From contig JAWKXQ010000013.1 in assembly GCA_041396905.1 (NCBI GenBank), forward strand, positions 17,367 through 81,366: a DNA stretch of 64,000 nt, given 5' to 3'. Made by a program: the position numbers and the translations under genes. The notes under the pieces are model-generated. The model saw nothing but the letters and a program-made list of their open reading frames with translations. It was not told where the DNA came from and made no database searches. Source of the stretch: JACXVD01 sp020446665. Lineage in GTDB: Bacteria > Pseudomonadota > Alphaproteobacteria > Sphingomonadales > Sphingomonadaceae. How positions within the stretch are numbered: position 1 is the stretch's first letter; each line of letters begins with the position of its first letter. This document shows, one piece after another, positions 1 to 8,995 of the stretch.

Positions 1-147
1 GATGTTCCACAGGGGCGCGCTGTGCCGGAATAGCTATACATTGCTTCAACGAAACTTGCATCACTCTGTTCCGGCGAATAGGGAGCGCGTGACCCCGATA
101 TGGGGGTGTCCTAGTCAATTACAACACCATTTGCGGAGCGAGCCAAA

Positions 148-1434
148 ATGACCGCCATTATCGACATCCATGGTCGCGAAATTCTTGATAGCCGCGGCAA
201 TCCGACTGTCGAAGTCGATGTGCTGCTGGAAGATGGCAGCTTCGGCCGGGCAGCAGTGCCTTCGGGCGCATCGACCGGCGCGCATGAAGCCGTGGAACTG
301 CGCGATGGCGACAAGAACCGCTATATGGGCAAGGGCGTGCTCAAGGCCGTGGATGCCGTGAATGGTGAAATCACCGATGTGCTGCTCGGCCTCGACGCGG
401 AAGACCAGCGCGATATCGATCTGGCCATGATCGAGCTGGACGGCACGGAGAATAAGGGCCGTCTGGGCGCCAATGCCATTCTCGGCGTCAGCATGGCAGT
501 GGCCAAGGCTGCGGCCAATGCGCGCGGTCTGCCGCTCTATTCCTATATTGGCGGTGTCGCCGCGCACACGCTGCCGGTGCCGATGATGAACATCATCAAT
601 GGCGGCGAACATGCCGATAATCCGATCGATATCCAGGAATTCATGATCATGCCGGTCGGTGCGGAAAGCATCGCCGAGGCCGTGCGCTGGGGTTCCGAAG
701 TGTTCCACACGCTGAAGAAGGGCCTGTCTGACAAGGGGCTGGCCACGGCAGTTGGCGACGAAGGCGGATTTGCGCCGAACCTCTCCAGCACCCGCGCAGC
801 GCTTGATTTCATCATGGAATCCATCGCCAAGGCTGGTTTCAAGCCCGGTTCCGACATTGCCCTGGCGCTGGACTGCGCCTCGACCGAGTTCTTTGCTGAT
901 GGCATGTATGACATGGCGGGCGAGGGTACTTCGCTGAACCCGGCGGAAATGGCCGATTACCTTGCCGCGCTGTGCAAGGATTACCCGATCCGTTCGATCG
1001 AAGACGGCATGGCGGAAGACGATTTCGAAGGCTGGAAGCTGCTGACCGAGAAAATCGGCGACACTGTGCAGCTGGTGGGTGACGATCTGTTCGTTACCAA
1101 TCCGCGCCGTCTGGCCATGGGGATGGAGAAGGGTCTCGCCAATTCCATGCTGGTGAAGGTCAACCAGATCGGCTCGCTCACGGAAACGCTGCAGGCCGTC
1201 GATATGGCCCACCGCGCGGGCTATACCAATGTAATGAGCCACCGTTCGGGCGAAACCGAGGATGCGACCATCGCCGATCTCGCCGTTGCCACCAATTGCG
1301 GGCAGATCAAGACCGGCTCGCTCGCCCGGTCAGACCGGCTCGCGAAATACAACCAGCTGATCCGTATCGAGGAAGAACTGGGCGTGAACGCGCTTTATGC
1401 GGGTGATAACTGTTTCGGCCGACTGAGCCGCTAA
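148..1434 (+). CDS. eno: Enolase (phosphopyruvate hydratase)
   Basis: Converts 2-phosphoglycerate to phosphoenolpyruvate in glycolysis, in the cytoplasm and usually as a dimer. The 428-residue length is normal. The N-terminal ILDSRGNPTVEVDV motif, the catalytic lysine (K337, in LVKVNQIGSL) and the SHRSGE loop (S364-H365-R366) are all intact. The ATG at 148 follows GGAG about 10 bases upstream. The 147 bases before it hold no gene and presumably the promoter, although no clear -35/-10 pair stands out. The gene converges on ribH with only 17 bases between the stop codons. Confidence 0.98.
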   Translation: MTAIIDIHGREILDSRGNPTVEVDVLLEDGSFGRAAVPSGASTGAHEAVELRDGDKNRYMGKGVLKAVDAVNGEITDVLLGLDAEDQRDIDLAMIELDGTENKGRLGANAILGVSMAVAKAAANARGLPLYSYIGGVAAHTLPVPMMNIINGGEHADNPIDIQEFMIMPVGAESIAEAVRWGSEVFHTLKKGLSDKGLATAVGDEGGFAPNLSSTRAALDFIMESIAKAGFKPGSDIALALDCASTEFFADGMYDMAGEGTSLNPAEMADYLAALCKDYPIRSIEDGMAEDDFEGWKLLTEKIGDTVQLVGDDLFVTNPRRLAMGMEKGLANSMLVKVNQIGSLTETLQAVDMAHRAGYTNVMSHRSGETEDATIADLAVATNCGQIKTGSLARSDRLAKYNQLIRIEEELGVNALYAGDNCFGRLSR

Positions 1435-1441
1435 GGCTCAG
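1423..1441. terminator. Hairpin at eno/ribH convergence
   Basis: Perfect 7-bp stem CTGAGCC / GGCTCAG with a GCTAA loop, spanning the eno stop codon. No T-run follows on the plus strand, so a transcription-ending role is inferred from position between convergent genes only. Confidence 0.35.
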
Positions 1442-1451
1442 GCGCAGCAAT

Positions 1452-1871
1452 TCATGCGAATTTCTCCTGCAAGGCGAGCAGGGTCATGGCCGCTTCGGCA
1501 GCGCCAGCGCCCTTGTTCGCCTGAGCGGGATCAGCGCGATAGATCGCTTGCGCTTCGTTCTCCGTGGTCAGAATGCCATTGCCGATGGCGATACCATCCA
1601 TGGTCAGCGCCATGATCCCGCGCGCGCTTTCGCCGGCGACGATTTCGAAATGATAGGTTTCCCCGCGGATCACCACGCCGAGCGCGACGAAGCCATCATA
1701 AAGGTCGCTATCCGCCGCGATGGAAATCGCGCCGGGCACTTCCAGCGCGCCCGGGACGGTCAGCAACTCGACATCATGCCCCGCAGCTTCCAGCGCAGCA
1801 CGCGCTCCGGCGATCAGCATATCATTGAGATGATCGTAAAAGCGGGCTTCAACTATAAGAAAACGGGCCAT
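1452..1871 (-). CDS. ribH: 6,7-dimethyl-8-ribityllumazine synthase
   Basis: Penultimate step of riboflavin synthesis: condenses the ribityl-aminouracil with 3,4-dihydroxy-2-butanone 4-phosphate. At 139 residues it is normal for the short alphaproteobacterial form. Recognisable segments are VPGALEVPGAI, ALGVVIRGETYHFEIV (substrate-binding region with the catalytic His next to Phe) and the GIMALTMD stretch. It begins 11 bases after the ribBX stop and is almost certainly cotranscribed with it, so the enzyme sits next to the one that makes its four-carbon substrate. nusB, often the next gene in other bacteria, does not follow here. Confidence 0.96.
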   Translation of the reverse strand: MARFLIVEARFYDHLNDMLIAGARAALEAAGHDVELLTVPGALEVPGAISIAADSDLYDGFVALGVVIRGETYHFEIVAGESARGIMALTMDGIAIGNGILTTENEAQAIYRADPAQANKGAGAAEAAMTLLALQEKFA

Positions 1872-1882
1872 TTTATGTCCTG

Positions 1883-3151
1883 CTAATTAGGGATAGGCTG
1901 TTGTCCTACAACGCGCAGGCCATAACCTTCAAGCCCAACCACCGTCTTGGTGGAATCGCTCAACAGTTCCATGTCCGTCACGCCCAGATCGACAAGGATC
2001 TGCGCGCCGATCCCATAATTGCGCAATTCGGAGGAATGGGTGGCCTGGCGGGCAATTTCTGCCTGCAGGCCTTCCGATGCAGTGGGCATGATGACCACGA
2101 TCACCCCCGCGCCAGCATCCCCTATGGCGGCCATGGCGCGTTGCAACACCCGTTTGCGCGGGCCGCTCTGGCCCAGCAAATCATCGAAAATTGAAATGGC
2201 ATGCATACGGACCAAAGTCGGCCTTTCAGGATCGACGTGCCCCTTCTGCAGCACCACATGCGTGCCGCCGCCCACTTTGGTACGATAGGTCATGGCGCGC
2301 CAGTCGCCGCCATAGTCGGAGACAAAGGCGCTCTCGGTTGCCCGTTCGACCAAATGATCGTTGCGCATCCGATATTCGATCAGGTCACGGATGGTCCCGA
2401 TCTTCATCGAATGCTTGCGTGCAAAGCGCATCAGATCGTCGAGGCGGGCCATGCTGCCATCATCATTCATGATCTCGCAGATCACGCCTGAGGGATTGAG
2501 GCCTGCAAGGCGCGAAATATCCACTGCCGCTTCTGTATGGCCAGCCCGCACCAGAACCCCGCCATCGCGGGCGGTGAGCGGGAAGACATGGCCCGGAGTA
2601 ACGATATCGTCCGGCCCCTTGCTGGCATCTATGGCCACAGAAATCGTGCGGGCACGGTCTGCGGCGCTGATCCCGGTGGTTACACCTTCCCTGGCTTCGA
2701 TAGAGACGGTGAAGGCCGTCTGCATGCTTTCCTGGTTGTTTCGGCTCATCGGGGCCAGACCGAGGGATTCCACCCTTTTGCGGTCCAGTGCGAGGCAGAT
2801 AAGCCCACGCCCATAGGTGGCCATGAAATTCACCGCATCAGGCGTTGCCATCTGCGCAGGGATGATGAGGTCGCCTTCATTCTCACGGTCTTCATCATCG
2901 ACCAGAATATACATGCGGCCATTGCGGGCTTCTTTGATGATTTCTTCAATCCCGACCAGCACCGGGGCATCGTCATTGTCGTCGAGGAAGGTCTGAAGCT
3001 TGCTCAGCGTTTCCGCCGTCGGGTTCCAGTCCGGCTCGCTGGCATCCCGCAAAGTGTTGGCATGCAAACCTGCAGCGCGGGCGAGGCCGGCCTTGGTGAA
3101 TTCTCCGGCAGCGATCAGATCTCGCACACGTGTGATAGTCGATGTGTTCAT
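1883..3151 (-). CDS. ribB: 3,4-dihydroxy-2-butanone 4-phosphate synthase with degenerate GTP cyclohydrolase II-like domain (RibBX type)
   Basis: Makes the four-carbon precursor of riboflavin from ribulose 5-phosphate. From the ATG at 3151 it gives 422 residues: a small helix-turn-helix-like N-terminus (about 1-55, with LARAAGLHANTLRD), the DHBP synthase domain with DDEDRENEGD and the GHTEAAVD motif, and a C-terminal part aligning with GTP cyclohydrolase II. That last part has no Cys where the enzyme needs three Zn ligands (the region around PTLVRMHAISIFDDLL), so cyclohydrolase activity is not expected. Such hybrids are known as RibBX. The reading frame stays open upstream into a transglycosylase module; the internal start is chosen because RibB homologues begin there. 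Confidence 0.93.
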   Translation of the reverse strand: MNTSTITRVRDLIAAGEFTKAGLARAAGLHANTLRDASEPDWNPTAETLSKLQTFLDDNDDAPVLVGIEEIIKEARNGRMYILVDDEDRENEGDLIIPAQMATPDAVNFMATYGRGLICLALDRKRVESLGLAPMSRNNQESMQTAFTVSIEAREGVTTGISAADRARTISVAIDASKGPDDIVTPGHVFPLTARDGGVLVRAGHTEAAVDISRLAGLNPSGVICEIMNDDGSMARLDDLMRFARKHSMKIGTIRDLIEYRMRNDHLVERATESAFVSDYGGDWRAMTYRTKVGGGTHVVLQKGHVDPERPTLVRMHAISIFDDLLGQSGPRKRVLQRAMAAIGDAGAGVIVVIMPTASEGLQAEIARQATHSSELRNYGIGAQILVDLGVTDMELLSDSTKTVVGLEGYGLRVVGQQPIPN

Positions 3152-4045
3152 TTGAGTCGCATAACACATTTCAATGTGATTGCAATGTGCGGTAACGCGC
3201 GCGTCAGAAATCAGGCTGACTTGCGGCAACAGGCTGCTGGACGCCAGAACATAGCGCGTGAGGGAGCTTGCCATCGGCATTTCCTGCTGCCCTGCTGCGC
3301 TGGTCAATGCAGCCGCAAACGGAAAGCGCAAGGCGTTGAGCGCCATCGCCTTATGCAGTTTGTGCTCGAAATGGCGCATCACCGCATCCAGTGAGCGGGC
3401 GGTGCCATCGGCGGAATAGAATACGGCCCGATTTGCATTGGCAGGAGCCGCGAAATAGCTGGCAGCCGCGCTGTTTGGATTGCGCTGCCATTCCGAAACA
3501 AAGCGCGCTGCGCCGTGCGAACCGAGGAAATGCGCCAGATAGAGCTCCGTATGCGTTGGTGCCCGGCCAAGCCGCTCACGCAGCATGGCGGCATTATCAC
3601 GCACAAAGCCGGCCGCTACCAAGGATGCGATTTGGGGATCATAACGCAGTGCCAGTATCTCCTGCTGGCTCAAAGGCGCCTTGTTGCTGGCAACAGATCC
3701 TCGCGCCGCTGCATGTTTGCCAAAGGCGCTCAGCCAGGTGCTGTCGATGAACTGGAACAGGCCCGAGGCCGAGGAGGTGCGCGCTTTCGCATCCGGATTG
3801 AGCCCGGATTCCAGCTGCGCCTGGGCCAGCAGATAATCGTAGCTGACACCGGTCTTCTGCGAGGCAGCGCGAATGGCGGCGGCTGCATCAGCGCTTTTGG
3901 AAGGTCTCAGGGGTCCGGCCATCACAGCGCCATTGGGCACATTGGCGGCATTGAAGGCTAAGCTGAACTGGGCATGGGCAGGGCTCCCTCCAAGCAGAGA
4001 GAGTGTAAGAAGGACAATTCCCCAAATGCCCAGCAGACGCCCCAT
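3152..4045 (-). CDS. Lytic transglycosylase SLT-domain module, in frame with ribB and without its own stop
   Basis: A signal peptide (GIWGIVLLTLSLLGGSPAHA) is followed by an SLT domain: YDYLLAQAQLESGLNP with the catalytic Glu, then SASGLFQFIDSTWL and YLAHFLGSHGAARF. This points to a periplasmic peptidoglycan-cleaving enzyme. The ATG at 4045 is preferred to a TTG at 4063. After the SLT part about 70 low-conservation residues follow, and no stop codon occurs before the ribB ATG at 3151, so the literal open frame is a 726-residue SLT-RibBX chain. A secreted enzyme fused to a cytosolic one makes little sense. Either a stop or a frame was lost (mutation or base error), or ribB is translated from its own start inside a longer frame. 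Confidence 0.7.
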
Positions 4046-4135
4046 CTGTGCGGCTCTAGGCAAAAGGAGTTAATCAGCTCATTGCTGATCGTCCTTATGA
4101 AAGGATGAATTTTGCCACTTTGGAAGGGAGGGAGG

Positions 4136-4211
<76 letters not shown>

Positions 4212-4320
4212 ACATCGCAGCTTCTGCGATCCCGCCCGAGTCGGGCGAGGCGCTGCATATAGCGGGTGTTTCGAGATAGGGAAGGCCCCAAATCACGAAA
4301 AATCCGGTCAAATGCAAAAT

Positions 4321-5436
4321 CTATCCAAAACTGCGCCTTGGCCCGTTCCTGTTCCAGCGATTGACCATCATCAGCGTGCCGATGCAGATCATGTTTGTCA
4401 TCATGGATGATCCGCCATGGCTCATGAAGGGCAGGGGAATGCCCACCACCGGGGCCATGCCCATCACCATCATCAGATTGATCGCAATGTAGAAGAAAAT
4501 CGTCGCCACCATACCAAAAGCCAGCAGCCGCGCGAACCGGTCGGGCGATGCACGCGCGACCTTGATCCCCCAGCCCAGGATCAGGCCGAACATGGCGAGC
4601 ACGAACAGACCGCCCAGCATGCCCCATTCCTCTGCCATAGTGGCGAAGACAAAATCTGTATGCGGTTCAGGCAGATAGTTGAGATGGCTTTGCGAACCGT
4701 TGTTGAAGCCCTTGCCCGAAAACCCGCCCGAGCCGATCGCAATCTTGGATTGGGTGATGTGATAGCCGGCGCCAAGCGGATCGCTTTCGGGATCGAGGAA
4801 GGTGGTCACGCGGCGTTGCTGATATTCCTTGAGGCCGAAGAAATAGGCCAGCGGCACTGCAATTGCCCCAAGCACGCCCCCCGCAACGAACCAGCGCATA
4901 GGCAATCCAGCCAGGAACAGGATTACCGCACCGCCAAAACCAATCGCCAAGGCGGTGCCAAGATCGGGCTGTAACAGCACCAAAACCATAGGAATTCCGA
5001 TTAGGCCTGCAGCCGGGACAAGGGCTTTCCAGTCAGCTGTCATGCCCAGCGGCAAAGTGTCATAATAGCGGGCAAGGACCAGCACGATCACCGGCTTCAT
5101 CAGCTCGGATGGCTGAAGCTGCATGAAGCCAAGATTGAGCCAACGCTGGCTACCGCCTTGTATCGCGCCCATTGCTTCCACAAGGATCAGCAACAGCACC
5201 GTGCCGATATAGGCAGGGTACGCACCCCATTTCACCAGGTCGCGGCTAAACAGCGAGAGTGCTATCGCGACCACCAGGAACACACCGAAGCGGAAAAGGT
5301 GCGACGCTGCATAGGGTTGCATATGGCCCCCGGCGGCCGAAAAAAGCACGGCCCCGCCAAAACTGACCAGCAAGAACAACGGGACCAGCATGGCCCAGGG
5401 CTGGCGGCCAATCGGGGCCGGAACGATCGACATCAT
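4321..5436 (-). CDS. rodA: Rod-shape peptidoglycan polymerase RodA
   Basis: SEDS-family glycosyltransferase that polymerises lipid II in the elongasome with PBP2. The 371 residues carry about ten membrane segments. SEDS signatures are present: the long periplasmic loop after SKIAIGSGG, the LPEPHTDFVFA motif, and a C-terminal GIPLPFMSHGGSSM. The start at 5436 overlaps the mrdA stop by four bases (ATGA), indicating translational coupling with its partner transpeptidase. It is the last protein gene of the shape operon. Confidence 0.97.
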   Translation of the reverse strand: MMSIVPAPIGRQPWAMLVPLFLLVSFGGAVLFSAAGGHMQPYAASHLFRFGVFLVVAIALSLFSRDLVKWGAYPAYIGTVLLLILVEAMGAIQGGSQRWLNLGFMQLQPSELMKPVIVLVLARYYDTLPLGMTADWKALVPAAGLIGIPMVLVLLQPDLGTALAIGFGGAVILFLAGLPMRWFVAGGVLGAIAVPLAYFFGLKEYQQRRVTTFLDPESDPLGAGYHITQSKIAIGSGGFSGKGFNNGSQSHLNYLPEPHTDFVFATMAEEWGMLGGLFVLAMFGLILGWGIKVARASPDRFARLLAFGMVATIFFYIAINLMMVMGMAPVVGIPLPFMSHGGSSMMTNMICIGTLMMVNRWNRNGPRRSFG

Positions 5437-7472
5437 CGTGTGCCACCTCCCACACCGTGTTCATTGGGACGTGGCTGGACAGCCTGTGTTTCCAGTTCAG
5501 TTTGCGCGGAGGCCGCCCGCGCTTCTGCATCGACACGGGCAAAGATATCCTCCTCGCGCCGCGGCACTGGCGGGATGTCTTGCCCGGCCGCAGCCGCATA
5601 GGCGGCATATTTCTTGGCAAGCCGCTCCTGAGCGGTACCGCCCCACTGCTTTTCAAAGGCATAGAGCGCATCCAACCCCTTTTTGGGATCGAAAAGAAAC
5701 GTCATGACGTCACGCGCAATGGGGTAGGCAGCGCCAGAGCCACCGCCATGTTCGATCACCACCGCACCAGCATATTTTGGCTTGTCGAACGGAGCGAAGA
5801 AAATGAACAGCCCGTGGTCGCGGGTCTTCCATGGGCCGCTGCGGCCATTCCCGACGGAAAGCGAAACGACCTGAGCCGTCCCGGTCTTGCCTGCCATCTG
5901 GATATCGGGGATCGGCAGGCGCGCCCTGCCTGCGGTCCCCGGTCCGTTGACCACATCCTTCATGGCCTGCTGGATCACTTCCACATGGTTGCCATGGAAA
6001 TTCATCGAGGCGGGCGAGGGCGCGGTTGGATCGAGGACGAGCCGGGGCATGAGCTTGCTCCCCGTCGCCAGGCGTGAAGCCATCACTGCAAGTTGCAGCG
6101 GGCTGGCAAGCATATATCCCTGGCCAATCGTCGCATTGACCGTGTCAAAAGCTTCCCATTCGCGATTGAATTTCTTCATTTTCCACGCCGGGTCAGGAAC
6201 AGTGCCATAAAACTGGCTGACCACCGGGAGGGGAAATTCCTGCCCCATGCCGCAATGCTTGGCCATGGGGGCAATGACATCCATGCCGAGCTTCTGCGCG
6301 AAGTGATAGAAATAGACGTCGCAGGACTGGTAAATGCCCTTGGCCATATTGACCCGACCATGCCCGCGCCGGTTCCAGCAGCCGAATACACGGTTGCCAA
6401 CCCGCAGCCCGCCGCCGCAGACAACGCTCTCTTCCGGATCGAGACCTGCCTCCAGGAATGACATGGAAACCATTGGTTTCACGGTAGAACCGGGCGGATA
6501 CAGTCCCTTCAGGACCTTGTTGCGCAGGGGCACGCGTTCATCGTCGCGCAGCATCCCATATTCCAGTCGGCCAATGCCGTCCGAAAAGCTGTTCGGATCA
6601 AAACTGGGCATGGAGGCCATGCACAACAAATCGCCTGTCTCGCAATCCATCACGACCACAGACCCGGATTCAAGCCCGATGCGCCGCGCAGCATAATCCT
6701 GCAACGGACCGTCAATGGTCAGCTGGACGGCCTTGCCCTGAATATCATCCCGGGTTTCGAGGTCGCGTATTACGCGTCCGGACGCGGTTACCTCTACCCG
6801 ACGAGCACCCGGTACACCGCGTAATTGCTGTTCAAATTGCTTTTCCAACCCATCCTTGCCGATCTTGTAGCCGGGTGTGATGAGCAGGGGGTTGCGATCC
6901 AGCTCGTACTCCTCGGCTGACGCCGGTCCGACATAGCCGATCAGGTGCCCTACTGCGGGGCCGGTAGGATAGAAGCGCGTAAAGCCGCGCTGAGGAACAA
7001 CGCCGGGCAACTCGGGCAAGCGCACACTCACAGCCGCGAATTGTTCGTAATCAAGCCCGGTCGCCACTTCGATGGGGGCAAAACCGCGTGACTTTTCAAG
7101 CTTGTCCCTCAGTTCGCGCAGGCGTGTATCACTAAGGGCGAGCAAGTCGCCGAGGCGGGCCAGCTCGGCATCCTTGTCATTCATACGTTCAGGAATGATA
7201 TCGACCCGGAAGTCAGCCCGGTTAGACGCCAGTGGAGCACCGTTACGATCCAGGATCCAACCGCGCCGCGGTGGAATCAAGGTGAGGTTGACGCGGTTGC
7301 TTTCCGCTTCGGTCCGGTATTTCTCGTTCTCGGCAATGGCGAGATAGCCCATCCGCACCGCCAGCAATGTGCCAACGCCGCCGCCAATGGCAGCCAGCAT
7401 GACGCTGCGCCGGTCATAGCTGTTTTGCAGCGAAGTGGCGCTGACAATGGGTTTCTTGACGCCGAACTTCAT
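5433..7472 (-). CDS. mrdA: Penicillin-binding protein 2 (elongasome transpeptidase)
   Basis: Class B PBP that crosslinks the glycan strands made by RodA. From the ATG at 7472 it has 679 residues. One N-terminal membrane anchor (about 20-45) is followed by the dimerisation/pedestal domain with PPRRGWILDRNG, then the transpeptidase domain with the active-site serine in PPGSTVKP (SxxK), a QSCDVYF motif and GKTGTAQ. The C-terminus extends about 60 residues past the fold and is charged. A longer upstream frame exists, but the 7472 start overlaps the mreD stop by four bases and matches homologues. Confidence 0.96.
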   Translation of the reverse strand: MKFGVKKPIVSATSLQNSYDRRSVMLAAIGGGVGTLLAVRMGYLAIAENEKYRTEAESNRVNLTLIPPRRGWILDRNGAPLASNRADFRVDIIPERMNDKDAELARLGDLLALSDTRLRELRDKLEKSRGFAPIEVATGLDYEQFAAVSVRLPELPGVVPQRGFTRFYPTGPAVGHLIGYVGPASAEEYELDRNPLLITPGYKIGKDGLEKQFEQQLRGVPGARRVEVTASGRVIRDLETRDDIQGKAVQLTIDGPLQDYAARRIGLESGSVVVMDCETGDLLCMASMPSFDPNSFSDGIGRLEYGMLRDDERVPLRNKVLKGLYPPGSTVKPMVSMSFLEAGLDPEESVVCGGGLRVGNRVFGCWNRRGHGRVNMAKGIYQSCDVYFYHFAQKLGMDVIAPMAKHCGMGQEFPLPVVSQFYGTVPDPAWKMKKFNREWEAFDTVNATIGQGYMLASPLQLAVMASRLATGSKLMPRLVLDPTAPSPASMNFHGNHVEVIQQAMKDVVNGPGTAGRARLPIPDIQMAGKTGTAQVVSLSVGNGRSGPWKTRDHGLFIFFAPFDKPKYAGAVVIEHGGGSGAAYPIARDVMTFLFDPKKGLDALYAFEKQWGGTAQERLAKKYAAYAAAAGQDIPPVPRREEDIFARVDAEARAASAQTELETQAVQPRPNEHGVGGGTR

Positions 7473-8026
7473 CCGATTGTCCGGAAACGCATAAGGCGCA
7501 AACGGTCGAGGCGAGCGACCACGCGCGCGACAAAAGGAAAGAAAAGCACTGATAACAAGAGCTGGGGTCCCATTCCGGCGATCAGTTGCAAAGTGATCTG
7601 TGCCCCTGAAAATACTGCCCCACCCAACAGGACCAGCATTGTAACCACACTTGCGCTGGCCCAATCCTGCGCAAATCCACGCCATGGGAAGCGGCTCTCG
7701 ATCAGTTCGAACACCAGCATCGCCAAGGACCATAGCAAAATAGCACTGCCAAATGGCTGACCGCTGAACAAATCATCCCACAGGCCCAAGGGGAAACCGG
7801 CCCAGATCGGCAACAGACCAGGCCTGATCAGACGCCAGCCGATCAGGACCAACAGGCCGAGCGGCGGAAAATATGGAAATGCACTCGCGACGAAAAACGC
7901 CGGGACAACCGAGGCCATAATGATCGTGGCCCAGGGCAACGAATAGGCAAGCAGCGGAGAATGGTCACGGTTGATGCGGCTGCCATAGCGATCCCGGCGA
8001 GCGCGAGGGTTCAGCTGATCCATCAT
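7469..8026 (-). CDS. mreD: Rod shape-determining protein MreD
   Basis: Integral membrane protein of the elongasome that links MreC to the cytoplasmic machinery. The 185 residues form about five hydrophobic segments, with the usual poorly conserved sequence and a GLWDDLFSGQPFG motif in the centre that is typical of MreD. It overlaps both neighbours by four bases (mreC stop at 8023, mrdA start at 7472). Operon position supports the call as much as sequence does. Confidence 0.92.
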   Translation of the reverse strand: MMDQLNPRARRDRYGSRINRDHSPLLAYSLPWATIIMASVVPAFFVASAFPYFPPLGLLVLIGWRLIRPGLLPIWAGFPLGLWDDLFSGQPFGSAILLWSLAMLVFELIESRFPWRGFAQDWASASVVTMLVLLGGAVFSGAQITLQLIAGMGPQLLLSVLFFPFVARVVARLDRLRLMRFRTIG

Positions 8027-8943
8027 TGCTGCAGGCTTGCCTCTCCGCCAACATCAGAAGGTAGCGGTGTTTCTGCAGGAACCGTGGCAGCTTCCAGCGC
8101 AACAGGTTGCCAGACGTGCTCGATCGTGACGTAATTGGTCGCTGCCGGGTCGCTGATCATCCGGGCAACCGCACCATCCGACGTCACTTCATTGACAATC
8201 GCCACCGCAACGCCCGGCTCGAAGATGCCCCCGGCACCGCTGGTGACAAATACATCGCCAACCTTGAGCGGGTTGATCCCCAAATTGATCAAGCGGATAC
8301 GCAACAGGCCATCACCGCGACCTTCGGCAAAGGCAACAGTGTCTTCGCGGGCAAGGCGCACCGGCAGAACGCTCTCGCTGTCGGTAAGCAACATTACGCG
8401 CGACGATGTTCGCCCAACTTCCAGCACCCGCCCGACTATCCCGCGACCGGAGCGGACGGGCATGCCAGGCTCGACACCATCATTGCGGCCAGCCCCGATA
8501 TATCCGAAGCGGCGAGTGCTGCTGGCCGTTGAGCCGATAAAGCGAGTGATTGCGACAGTACCTTGCTGCGTTTCAGTAAGGCCAAGCAGCTCTTTCAAGC
8601 GGGCGTTTTCCTGCTTGAGTGCTTCACCTTCAGCGAGCCTGATACGGGTCAGTTCCACTTCGCGGCGAAGCTGGGCATTCTTGCTGCCTGCCCGAAAATA
8701 GCCGGATATGGTTTCGAACAACCCCTGGCTTTCCGTGCGCGCAGCCGCGCCCGCTTCACCCACAGGTGAAACGGCGTCTTGCGCAGTGGTGCGCAAACCG
8801 GAAAAACTGCCGGGCTGCCAGAGGGAAATGCCGAGGAGGATGGCACCAGCGAGCGCACCGATAGCGGCGATCACATAGCCGGTAAAAATGCCGTATTGCG
8901 CCCTTCGCGAATGCCCTGAGCGCCGTGAGGCCGGCGGCGCCAT
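8023..8943 (-). CDS. mreC: Rod shape-determining protein MreC
   Basis: Bitopic scaffold that binds PBP2 and MreB. It has one N-terminal membrane helix (about 22-42), a heptad-like coiled coil (AQLRREVELTRIRLAEGEALKQ region) and a periplasmic beta domain with GRNDGVEPGMPV and GIVGRVLEVG. The ATG at 8943 is preferred to one 12 codons upstream because GGAGGAAGG lies 7-9 bases before it. This gives 306 residues with a short proline-rich tail. Confidence 0.95.
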   Translation of the reverse strand: MAPPASRRSGHSRRAQYGIFTGYVIAAIGALAGAILLGISLWQPGSFSGLRTTAQDAVSPVGEAGAAARTESQGLFETISGYFRAGSKNAQLRREVELTRIRLAEGEALKQENARLKELLGLTETQQGTVAITRFIGSTASSTRRFGYIGAGRNDGVEPGMPVRSGRGIVGRVLEVGRTSSRVMLLTDSESVLPVRLAREDTVAFAEGRGDGLLRIRLINLGINPLKVGDVFVTSGAGGIFEPGVAVAIVNEVTSDGAVARMISDPAATNYVTIEHVWQPVALEAATVPAETPLPSDVGGEASLQQ

Positions 8944-8995
8944 GTCTGTTCCTTCCTCCAGCCCGCCTGGCGGGCACAATCAATCCGTTTGCGGA

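Noticed and set aside
115..1242. Long minus-strand open frame opposite enolase
   Set aside because: It is antisense to a perfectly conserved eno, with no recognisable protein motif; a by-product of G/C-rich codon use.
2537..3394. Plus-strand open frame of 285 residues opposite ribBX
   Set aside because: It crosses the ribB-SLT junction antisense to conserved motifs and shows no family resemblance.
4417..4974. His-rich 185-residue frame opposite rodA
   Set aside because: The His run is the complement of Met/Val-rich membrane helices in RodA; no independent gene signals.
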